This document shows positions 1 through 5,382 of a stretch of 5,382 bases of DNA, piece by piece; position 1 is the stretch's first letter; every line of letters begins with the position of its first letter. The DNA lies in the NCBI GenBank assembly GCA_029554925.1, contig JAKPUV010000085.1:1-5382 (forward strand), written 5' to 3'. The notes beneath the pieces are model-generated. The model worked only from the letters and a program-made list of their open reading frames with translations. It was not told the DNA's origin and ran no database searches. The position numbers were made by a program, and so were the translations under genes. Source of the stretch: Candidatus Hydrogenedentota bacterium (GTDB lineage Bacteria; Hydrogenedentota; Hydrogenedentia; Hydrogenedentales; CAITNO01).

Positions 1-264
1 GACCAGCCCGAAATCCACGCCCCAGGTGTCTACGGCGATGCCGTCCAGCTCCCGGGTGTGCTCGCGGGCGCACACGGCCAGCCCCGCGCACATCTCCTCA
101 TAGATGCGCGCCAGGTCCCACTGCCGGGTGCCCAGCATGACCAGCCCCTCCGTGCGGAAGCGGTGGATCACTTCCAGCCGGAGCCGGCCGCCCTCCAGCA
201 CGCCCAGCACCGCCCGGCCGCTCTCGGCCCCCAGGTCAAACGCAAGAAACTTGTGGGTCTTCAT
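1..264 (-). CDS. rhaB: Rhamnulokinase (FGGY carbohydrate kinase), N-terminal part, truncated by window edge
   Basis: This is the start of an ATP-dependent sugar kinase that would phosphorylate L-rhamnulose to L-rhamnulose-1-phosphate in cytoplasmic rhamnose catabolism. Seen in the sequence: 88 codons from the ATG at 264-262, open to the window edge. Residues 7-17 read LAFDLGAESGR, the phosphate-1 loop of the FGGY/actin-fold kinases with Asp10 and Gly12. Residues 75-86 read GIAVDTWGVDFG, which closely matches the GIDTWGVDF segment typical of rhamnulokinases and separates them from xylulo-, glycero- and gluconokinases. Residues 32-36 (VIHRF) match the EIHRF of RhaB. The start is supported by GGAGGA just upstream; the only nearby alternative ATG (269-267) hits a stop after two codons. 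The family is usually about 480-500 residues, so roughly four fifths lies outside the window, including the catalytic aspartate. It is transcribed away from the protease gene. Another FGGY subfamily remains possible but less likely. Confidence 0.85.
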   Translation of the reverse strand, partial: MKTHKFLAFDLGAESGRAVLGVLEGGRLRLEVIHRFRTEGLVMLGTRQWDLARIYEEMCAGLAVCAREHTRELDGIAVDTWGVDFGLV

Positions 265-268
265 GGCA

Positions 269-274
269 TCCTCC
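269..274 (-). promoter_or_regulatory. Shine-Dalgarno site of the rhamnulokinase gene
   Basis: On the minus strand the bases read GGAGGA, followed by TGCC and the ATG. The GGAG core is 6 bases from the start codon. It fixes the start of the kinase gene at 264. Confidence 0.7.
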
Positions 275-434
275 GTATCCGGGTTGTCCGTCCTGTGGAC
301 AGTCTCCAGAAAACATAGAGGAACGTCCCGGTGAAATACAACCCGCATGTGCGCTTTCTCGCAGGGATTGGACCAAACGCCCGGCTAACGCGAAAATTTA
401 TTGATTTGCCCCGCAATGACGTTTCCAGCAGGAA

Positions 435-451
435 CATGTGAAAGAAACATG
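435..451. repeat. Short inverted repeat, possible operator
   Basis: CATGT (435-439) and ACATG (447-451) are perfect inverted arms around a 7-base spacer. The same stretch contains AACATG twice, 13 bases apart. Its position between divergent genes suits a regulator site, but 5-base arms are short enough to arise by chance. Confidence 0.2.
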
Positions 452-526
452 GATGGGAAAAGCGAATGGGGGGGCGGTTTGCCGGGTCTTCCGCGGGCCT
501 ATCTGCCAAAAGAACACGGGTTACCT

Positions 527-555
527 TTGCGTTTTTTCAGGTTGCGGAGTAAGAT
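527..555 (+). promoter_or_regulatory. Candidate sigma70-type promoter for the protease gene
   Basis: TTGCGT (527-532) and TAAGAT (550-555) are separated by 17 bases, about 80 bases upstream of the start codon. The first shares TTG with the -35 consensus TTGACA; the second matches four of six bases of TATAAT. The spacer carries a run of T. The hexamers are weak, and the sigma-factor consensus for this organism is unknown, so this is only a candidate. Confidence 0.25.
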
Positions 556-620
556 TAGATCATGTTTGCGGCGCGCGGGCTGGTTCCACGGGCGCTGCCG
601 TTGGTTTTAGTTGTTGAAAC

Positions 621-626
621 AGGGAG
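621..626 (+). promoter_or_regulatory. Shine-Dalgarno site of the protease gene
   Basis: AGGGAG lies 10 bases before the ATG at 637, and an in-frame TAA at 628-630 precedes that ATG. Together with the signal peptide that follows, this supports 637 as the true start. It also implies that the original gene began upstream of the amber codon at 865. Confidence 0.6.
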
Positions 627-636
627 ATAACGGGCA

Positions 637-717
637 ATGGGTACTTTCGGGCGGAGTCTGTCTTGCATGCTGGTCTTTGCGGCGGTCTTGGTGTCCACGC
701 CGCTTTGGGCAACGGCG
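637..717 (+). other. Signal peptide of the protease
   Basis: Residues 1-27 have a short N-terminal region with Arg6 and a hydrophobic core (LVFAAVLV). They end in WATA before Gln28, which fits the small-X-small rule for signal peptidase I. Cleavage after Ala27 is my best guess. It directs the protein through the Sec route. The signal lies upstream of the in-frame TAG, so any product started after the TAG would lack it. Confidence 0.75.
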
Positions 718-3700
718 CAGGGGGCCTCCCCCGGCCCGATCGAGTGGAAGAACCCCGCCGTCCCGGTGAAGGCGGCCGGGTCTCCCCAGGCGGTGCTGGC
801 GAATCCGGCGCCGCGCCACGTGGTGCTCCAGTTCGCCGCGCCGCTGGCCCCCGGTGTCCGTCAGTAGCTTGAGCAGGACGGCGTGGCCCTGCTCGCCTAT
901 CTCGGGAGCAACGCGTATTTCGCGTCGCTTTCCGGGAACGACAAGGCGGCGGACGCGGCCGCGGCCGCCGGACTGGCGGCGGCGCAGGAAATTGACCCGG
1001 CGCAGAAGATGCACCCCCGCGTGGCGGCGGGCGACTGGCCGGAGCACGCCCTCGCCTCCCTGCCCGCCGTTGTTTTGGGCGGTTCGGAGGAGAAGGGGGC
1101 GCCGGAGGTGGAGACCGCCGCGGTCTATGTGGTCTTTCACGGGGATGTGGACCCGCTGAAGGAGGGCGCGGACGCCGTGGCCCGCCACGGGGGCCTGATG
1201 AAGGATGTCATCGCCAGCGTGAACGCCGCCGTCGTGTGGGTGCCCGCAGCGAACGCCGCCGCGCTGGCGGCGGAGGACTCCGTGCAGTGGATCGAGCCGG
1301 TCCTTCCGAAGATGGGGCCCGTCAACAACTCCAACCGGGTCGTCACGCAGGCGGACGACGCGCAGGCGGCGCCCTACAACCTCACCGGCACCGGGGTGAA
1401 CGTGCTGGTGTACGACGGGGGAACGGCACGGGGCACGCATGTGGACTTCGGCGGCCGGCTAAACGTGCGCGACACTTCCGGCCTGAGCGACCACGCCACG
1501 CACGTCGCGGGCACGGTCGGCGGCAGCGGCGCGGCCAGCGGCGGCACCTACCGGGGCATGGCCCCCGGCGTCACCATCCAGTCCTTCGGGTTTGAGGACG
1601 ACGGAACGGGCGCCTTCCTGTACACCAATCCCGGCGACATCGAGGCGGACTACAACGCCGCGGTGAACCTGTACGGCGCAGTGATCTCCAACAACTCCAT
1701 CGGCACGAACACGGCCCAGAACGGATTTCCCTGCGAATGGGAGGGCGACTACGGCGTCACGGACACGGTGATAGACGCCATCGTGCGCGGCAGCCTGGGC
1801 GCCCCGATGCGCGTGGTCTGGGCGAACGGCAACGAGCGCGGCAACGGATCCTGCGGCACAACGTACCACACCACCGCGCCGCCCGCCTGCGCGAAAAACC
1901 ACATCACCGTGGGCGCGCTGAACTCCAACGACGACACCATGACCGGATTCTCCAGCTGGGGCCCGACGGACGACGGGCGCCTCAAGCCGGACATCTCCGG
2001 CCCCGGCTGCCAGGGCAACGACGACGGCGGCGTGACCTCCTGCAACTCCACCGGCGACACCGACTACACCACCATGTGCGGCACCTCGATGGCCGCGCCC
2101 ACGGTGACCGGCCTGTGCGCCCTGATCCTGCAGGATTACAAGGTCCAGTATCCCGCCGCGCCCCTTCCGCGCAACTCCACGCTGAAAACGCTGCTCGCCC
2201 ACAACGCGGTGGACTTGGGCAACACCGGGCCGGACTACCAGTACGGCTACGGCTCCGTCCGTGTCACGGACACCATTGACTTCATGCGCGGCGGCAGTTT
2301 CCGCGAGGACACGCTGGACCAGGGCGAGGTGTTCATCTACAGCGTGTCCGTGGGCGCGGGCGCCTCCGAGCTCAAGGTCACCCTGGCGTGGGACGACGCG
2401 CCCGGTGCGGTAAACACCATCCCCGAACTGGTCAACGACCTGGACCTGCTGGTCACGGCGCCCGACGGCACCACCGTCCATTACCCTTGGACGCTGGACC
2501 CGGCCAACCCGTCCAATCCGGCCGTGCAGACCGGGGTGGACCGCCGGAACAACATCGAGCAGGTGTTCGTGGGCGCCCCCGCCGAGGGCGTCTGGGTGGT
2601 GCAGGTGCGGGGATACAGTGTCCCCTCCGGCCCCCAGCCCTTCTCCATCGCCGCCACGCCGGACCTCTACCAGTGCAGCTCCGCCGGGGTGGTCACCCTG
2701 GACCGCGACCTGTACACCTGCACCTCTTTCATGAACGTCACGGTGAACGACTGTGATCTGGACGCCAATCCGGCGGTGGCCGAAACGGTCACCGTGAACG
2801 TGTCCTCCCCCACGCAGCCGGCGGGCGAGAATGTCCTGCTCACCGAGACGGACGTCCACACCGCCGTGTTCCGGGGCATGCTGCCCCTGTCCCCCGCGCC
2901 CACGCCCGGCGGTCTCCATGTGGTGGACGGCGACACGGTGACGGCCGCCTATGTGGATGCCGACGACGGGGCCGGCGGCGTGAACGTGTCCCGCACGGAC
3001 ACCGCCTCCGTGGACTGCGTGGACCCCGTCGTCTCCAACGTGCAGATATCCTCCGTCAACGCGGGCTCCGCCGTGGTTTCCTTTGACACCGACACCCCCA
3101 CCACGGGACGCGTTCTCGTGGGCACCTCCTGCGGTGTTGCCGGCATCACCGTGAACGCCCCCGTTCCGGGCACCTCCCACACGGTCACCCTCATGGGGCT
3201 GCTCCCCGAGACTGACTACTATGTTTCTGTTGAGGCGACGGATGAGGCGGGCAACCTGGCCAGCGACGACAACGGCGGCGTCTGCTACTCCTTCTCCACG
3301 CCGACGGCCCCCAACTACTTCACGGAACTGTTTGAGGCCGGGGACTTTGACCTGGACAACACCACCCTGACGTTTTCACCGAACGGCTCCGCTGACTTCT
3401 ACGAGGTCTGCCGCACCGCCGCCGCCGCCTTCCCCACGGATCCGACGGGAGGCACCCCCCTTTCGCTGGACGACGACGATTTCACCACTGTGACGATCGG
3501 GGACGGCAAGGAGGCGCTGCTGTACGGGTCCGGATACGGCACCCTGTATGTGGGCTCCAACGGTTACATCACCTTCACCGCCGGGGACGGGGCGAACAGC
3601 GGCGGTCTTTCTTCGCACTTTGACCTGCCCCGCATCTCGGGGCTGTTCACAGACCTCGACCCCTCCAGCGCCGGAACAGTCTCCTGGAAGCAGCTTTCCG

Positions 3701-5382
3701 ACCGGGTCGCCGTCACCTACGAGGGCGTTCCCCTGTACGGGGTGGCCAGCACCAACAACATGCAGTTCGAGCTGTTTTTCGACGGCACCATCACGGTCAC
3801 GTGGCTGGCCGTTGACGGTGGGAATGGGATGTCGGGTCTCTCCGGGGGCAACGGCACGCCCGCCGACTTCTTCGAGACCAACCTGGGCGCCAGCAACGCC
3901 TGCGACGACCTCACCATCACGCCCAGGATCGGACTGGACGCCTCCGGATATGAGGGCGGCCCGTTCACCCCGGCCGACGCGGTGTATACCCTGACCAACA
4001 CCGGCGGATCCGACCTTGCCTTCACCGCCGCCTCCGCGGAGGGCTGGGTGGATGTCTCTCCCGCGGGGGGAACACTTGCCGCCGGGACGCAGACAACCGT
4101 CACCCTGTCTTTGAACCCCAACGCGAACGCCCTTCCCGTGGGGAGCCACACCGGCCAGATGGTCGTGACCAACACCACGTCCGGGTACAGCACGGGGATT
4201 CCGATTGCCCTGGAAGTCATCGCCATTCCCGGTGAGATCGAGGTGACCGACTCCATCGCCCCCGCCGATGACCTGACCATGCCCTTCGGCGACGTGATTG
4301 TGGGCCTGGACCGCACCGAAACCATCACGGTCTCCAACACGGACGGAACGCACGATCTCATCATCTCCAGCATCCTGCTGACGGGGATGTATTTTGAGGA
4401 TTTTAGCGACGGGCTGGCCCAGGACTGGGTACCCCAGAACGCGTCGCAGTGGTCGGTGACTGCCGGCGAATACCGGGCGGCCGACGCGGCGGCGAGCACC
4501 CGCATGCAGTCCATCTACACCGGCCGGAAGTGGGCCGACTGCTCCCTGGAGGCGACGGTTCGCCGGACCGGCGGAGTGGGCGCCATCTGCCGTCTGCTTG
4601 TGCGGGCGTCGGATGACTTCGACGGCATCGCCAACACCGGCTCCGCCTACACGCTGGGCGTCTCCGGGGACGGCCAATACTATGTGGGCAAGTTTGTGGG
4701 CGGCGCGTTTACCTACCTGCAGAACTGGACCGCTTCCGGCGATCTGAATACGGGTGGGACTCCGAACACCGTCGCCATCAGCGTGTCCGGAAACAGCATA
4801 TCGGTCTTTTTGAACGGGGTTTCGACGTGGACAGGGTCGGACAGTGATGTGTCCGGGGAGGGGCGCATCGGACTCCTGCCCTACACGGACTCGGCTGAAC
4901 CGACTGTTCATTTCATTGACAATGTCACCGTCTCCGATCCCATGAAGAGCTCCGGGACCGCGGCCGCTCCGGCCCGCACCGGCCTTTCCGGCGGCTACGC
5001 CGCGGACGTCTCATCGGACATGGCGCCGGCAGACGGTGGGGCCGGAGCGCGTTCCGCCGGATCCGGCAGGGTTTCGGGCGGCGTCGTCACCTCCGGCGGA
5101 CTGTTCAGTCTTGGCGGCGTGCCCGCCCTTCCGCACACCCTGGCGCCCGGGGCGTCCGTCACCTTCAGTGTCGCTTATGCTCCTGTGGCAACGGGGCCGG
5201 ATGAGGCCACCGTCGTCATCACCACCAACGACGCCGACGAACCGTCGGTCGAGGTGGCGCTCACCGGCAACGGCATAGCCGATGCCATGGCGGTGAACCC
5301 CGGGACGGACACCCTTTTCCACGGCCCCCAGGGAGGCGCTTTCATCCCGCCCACCTCCAATTACCTCGTCACCAACACCCGG
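637..5382 (+). CDS. Secreted multidomain subtilisin-like serine protease (S8, Kp43-like), interrupted by an in-frame TAG and incomplete at 3' end
   Basis: Predicted exported endopeptidase of the subtilase family. Codon numbers count from ATG 637 and include the TAG as 77. Order: signal peptide 1-27; propeptide about 60-221; S8 catalytic domain about 250-550; Kp43-type beta-barrel about 554-673; then beta modules to the window edge at codon 1582. Catalytic residues seen: Asp260 (VLVYDGG), His286 (HATHVAGT), oxyanion Asn399 (WANGN), Ser484 (GTSMAAP). The SSWGPTDDGRLKPDIS motif is also typical. The frame is open except for TAG at 865-867. GC-rich third positions continue in the same frame on both sides of it, so this is one gene with a nonsense codon, not two genes or a frameshift. 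If the stop is real, only a 76-residue signal/propeptide fragment is made, unless readthrough or internal initiation occurs (GTG 883 or ATG 1009, neither giving a signal peptide). The 3' end and any sorting signal lie outside. The substrate cannot be told from sequence. Confidence 0.85.
865..867 (+). other. In-frame amber codon (TAG) inside the protease gene
   Basis: Codon 77 is TAG in the context CAG TAG CTT GAG. The protein pattern before and after is continuous (APLAPGVRQ, stop, LEQDGVALLAYL), as expected for a single prodomain helix and strand. One base change from CAG, GAG, AAG or TGG would create it. Possible explanations are a nonsense mutation, a sequencing or assembly error, or translational recoding. 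Confidence 0.9.
871..894 (+). other. Potential mRNA stem-loop just after the amber codon
   Basis: GAGCAGG (871-877) pairs perfectly with CCTGCTC (888-894) around a 10-base loop, beginning three bases after the TAG. In coding sequence this GC-rich, a 7-bp stem may be chance. It is listed because of its position next to an unexplained in-frame stop. Confidence 0.35.
1384..2292 (+). other. Subtilase (S8) catalytic domain
   Basis: Codons 250-552 hold all four active-site elements in the Asp-His-Asn-Ser order: Asp260, His286, Asn399 and Ser484. The His motif is HATHVAGT rather than the usual HGTHVAGT, and the Asn motif is ANGN rather than AAGN. RGMAPGV (about codons 306-312) is the strand following the His helix in Kp43-like enzymes. 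The short gap between Asp and His (26 residues) and the link to the following beta-barrel also point to the Kp43-like branch of S8. Seven cysteines occur between FPCEW and GLCAL, which is many for a subtilisin and suggests disulfides in an extracellular enzyme. Confidence 0.85.
2296..2655 (+). other. Kp43-protease-like C-terminal beta-barrel domain
   Basis: Codons 554-673 contain SELKVTLAWDDAPG, then LVNDLDLLVTAPDGT, then NNIEQVFV, and GVWVVQVRGYSVP. This series of signatures characterises the jelly-roll domain that follows the catalytic domain in Kp43-type alkaline subtilases. There it packs against the protease and binds calcium. The Asp-rich VNDLDL segment is intact. Confidence 0.75.
2674..3018 (+). 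other. Beta-sandwich module flanked by cysteines
   Basis: Codons 680-794 start CSSAGVVTLDRDLYTC and continue through TVTVNVSS, TETDVHTAVFRGMLPLS and DGDTVTAAYVDADDGAGG to SVDC. The alternating hydrophobic and Thr/Val pattern predicts an immunoglobulin-like beta sandwich. The AYVDADDG stretch resembles calcium-binding loops. It resembles modules found after secreted proteases and in surface proteins, but I cannot assign a named family. Its role is probably spacing or binding. Confidence 0.5.
3019..3300 (+). other. Fibronectin type III-like module
   Basis: Codons 795-888 run from VDPVVSNVQISSV to CYSFSTP. They contain AVVSFDTDTPTTGRVLVG, then HTVTLMGLLPETDYYVSVEATDEAGN. The L-x-P-x-T-x-Y-Y-V-x-V pattern is the classic E-F strand signature of Fn3 and of the related N-terminal domain of purple acid phosphatases. 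It is likely a spacer or adhesion module. Confidence 0.6.
3301..3900 (+). other. NIDO-like all-beta module
   Basis: Codons 889-1088, about 200 residues. Notable segments are FTELFEAGDFDLDN, TLYVGSNGYITF, LPRISGLFTDLDPSSAGTVSWKQ, RVAVTYEGVPLYG and MQFELFFDGTITVTW. A 'YVGSNGYITF' strand, an 'FTDLDPSS' turn and an 'FELFFDGTI' strand, in that order, recall the nidogen extracellular (NIDO) fold. I infer the fold from these patterns only. The function is unknown, probably surface binding or structure. Confidence 0.45.
3904..4218 (+). other. BACON-like beta-sandwich module
   Basis: Codons 1090-1194 show the hallmark order of these repeats. DDLTITPRIGLDASGYEGGPF leads into VYTLTNTGGSDLAFTAA, then WVDVSPAGGTLAAGTQTTVTLSLN, then GSHTGQMVVTNTTSG and a final strand IPIALEV. 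BACON modules are Ig-like domains of secreted bacterial proteins, often linked to carbohydrate or mucin binding, though many seem to be spacers. A second copy begins at 5287. Confidence 0.65.
4231..4386 (+). other. ASH/choice-of-anchor-D-like domain, N-terminal half
   Basis: Codons 1199-1250 contain SIAPADDLTMPFGDVIVGLDRTETITVSNTDGTHDLIISSILLTG. The MPFGDV-x-VG and TITVSNT-x(4)-DLIISSI pattern matches the first strands of HYDIN/ASH-type Ig domains. The expected second half does not follow directly but appears at 5101. Confidence 0.6.
4387..4938 (+). other. LamG/concanavalin-like module inserted in the ASH-like domain
   Basis: Codons 1251-1434 run from MYFEDFSDGLAQDWVPQ to VHFIDNVTVSD. Signature segments are the opening 'EDFSDGLAQDW', the helix-free strands CSLEATVRR, ICRLLVRASDDFDG, YTLGVSG, YYVGKF and NTVAISVSGNSISVFLNG, the glycine turn GRIGLL, and the closing 'FIDNVTV'. 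This is the usual pattern of laminin-G-like / 3-keto-disaccharide-hydrolase-type (DUF1080-like) jelly rolls. Such folds bind sugars or remain structural. No catalytic residues can be claimed. Confidence 0.6.
4939..5100 (+). other. Low-complexity Gly/Ser/Ala linker
   Basis: Codons 1435-1488 are dominated by Gly, Ser and Ala (for example SSDMAPADGGAGARSAGS). They lack the alternating hydrophobic pattern of the flanking modules. This is probably a flexible tether between the LamG-like insert and the second half of its host domain. Confidence 0.55.
5101..5274 (+). other. ASH/choice-of-anchor-D-like domain, C-terminal half
   Basis: Codons 1489-1546 read LFSLGGVPALPHTLAPGASV, then TFSVAYAPVATGPDEATVVI, then TTNDADEPSVEVALTGNG. 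This is the strongly conserved second half of the ASH / choice-of-anchor-D family (L-x-P-G-x-S-V-x-F-x-V-x-Y-x-P, and N-D-A-D-E-P ending in LTGNG). It lacks its own first strands, which are found at 4231-4386. Confidence 0.7.
5287..5382 (+). other. Second BACON-like module, cut by window edge
   Basis: Codons from 1551 on read MAVNPGTDTLFHGPQGGAFI, then PPTSNYLVTNTR. This lines up with LTITPRIGLDASGYEGGPFT, then PADAVYTLTNTG, in the module starting at 3904. Only the first strands are in the window. Confidence 0.55.

Larger units (their letters stand above)
265..636. other. Divergent intergenic region
   Basis: This stretch of about 370 bases lies between the kinase and protease genes, which point away from each other, so it must hold the promoters of both. 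No reading frame in it has a convincing start, codon bias or recognisable product. It contains a short AT-rich patch at about 391-407 (AAAATTTATTGATTT) that stands out from the GC-rich surroundings. It also holds a small inverted repeat at 435-451 and a weak sigma70-like candidate at 527-555. I could not place a credible promoter for the kinase, and saw no terminator, tRNA or riboswitch. Confidence 0.6.
814..1299 (+). other. Two-module propeptide of the protease
   Basis: Codons 60-221 precede the catalytic domain. The first module starts RHVVLQFAAPL (codon 60), continues through LLAYLGSNAYFASL (after the TAG), and ends near codon 128. The second starts AVYVVFHGDVDP (about codon 162) and ends SVQWIEPV (codon 221). 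Both have the pattern of a beta strand, a helix rich in Ala, and a strand. The second ends with the W-I-E-P signature that often closes subtilase prodomains (Inhibitor_I9-like). Such prodomains act as folding chaperones and inhibitors and are cut off on maturation. The in-frame TAG falls in the first module. Confidence 0.6.

Noticed and set aside
261..509. 82-codon minus-strand frame ending at the start of the kinase gene, possibly a small upstream gene
   Set aside because: Its stop overlaps the kinase ATG, as in an operon. However, the protein has no recognisable pattern, its codon use does not show the G/C third-position bias of the real genes, and it fills a region expected to carry promoters.
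658..666. Cys10 (LSC) as a possible lipoprotein lipobox
   Set aside because: The cysteine precedes the hydrophobic core instead of following it, with only nine residues before it. A signal peptidase I site after Ala27 fits better.
883..885. GTG 883 as the true start of the protease, making the upstream part a separate small gene
   Set aside because: The upstream 76 codons carry the ribosome site, a signal peptide and the first half of a prodomain that continues after the stop. Only a weak AGGA with a 4-base spacer precedes the GTG.
607..1440. 277-codon open frame on the minus strand across the amber codon
   Set aside because: It is antisense to the signal peptide and propeptide, is rich in Arg/His/Gly, and has no domain signature. 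The sense frame has a clear ribosome site and homology pattern.
1459..3180. 573-codon open frame on the minus strand opposite the protease
   Set aside because: It lies antisense to the catalytic and following domains. Its product is a Gly/His/Arg/Val-rich sequence with no recognisable motif. Open antisense frames are expected where the sense strand uses almost only G/C at third positions.
3376..4911. 511-codon open frame on the minus strand
   Set aside because: Same cause: antisense to clear beta-module coding sequence, with biased composition and no motifs.
637..5382. Whole-genome reassignment of TAG, as in some phages
   Set aside because: Only one TAG interrupts a very long frame, the flanking gene is an ordinary bacterial kinase, and no phage genes or suppressor tRNA are visible. 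The window cannot support it.

Overview
The window is high-GC bacterial DNA. It holds the start of one gene on the minus strand, a divergent intergenic region of about 370 bases, and one very long plus-strand gene that runs off the right edge. Codon third positions are overwhelmingly G or C. The long gene is a string of secreted beta-sandwich modules (BACON-like, choice-of-anchor-D/ASH-like, LamG-like) behind a subtilisin. That style is common in Planctomycetota/PVC and Hydrogenedentota-type environmental bacteria. This assignment is an inference from architecture and base composition only.

Left part (1-264, minus): the first 88 codons of a sugar kinase of the FGGY family, best read as rhamnulokinase (RhaB), with a strong Shine-Dalgarno sequence. 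It phosphorylates L-rhamnulose in rhamnose catabolism; the rest of the gene lies outside the window.

Middle (265-636): a non-coding divergent spacer that should carry both promoters. I can offer only a weak promoter candidate for the plus-strand gene, a short inverted repeat, and a good ribosome binding site at 621-626.

Right part (637-5382, plus): one reading frame of 1582 codons, open except for a single in-frame TAG at codon 77 (865-867), and incomplete at its 3' end. In order it encodes: a signal peptide; a two-module propeptide; a subtilase catalytic domain with Asp260, His286, Asn399 and Ser484; a Kp43-protease-like C-terminal beta-barrel; a beta-sandwich module; an Fn3-like module; a NIDO-like beta module; a BACON-like module; an ASH/choice-of-anchor-D-like domain that appears to be split by an inserted LamG-like domain; and the start of a second BACON-like module. 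It is probably an exported multidomain protease.

The two points most worth attention are the amber codon, which separates the secretion signal from the protease and is followed three bases later by a perfect 7-bp stem, and the nested-domain arrangement in the tail. No RNA genes, mobile elements or CRISPR arrays were seen.
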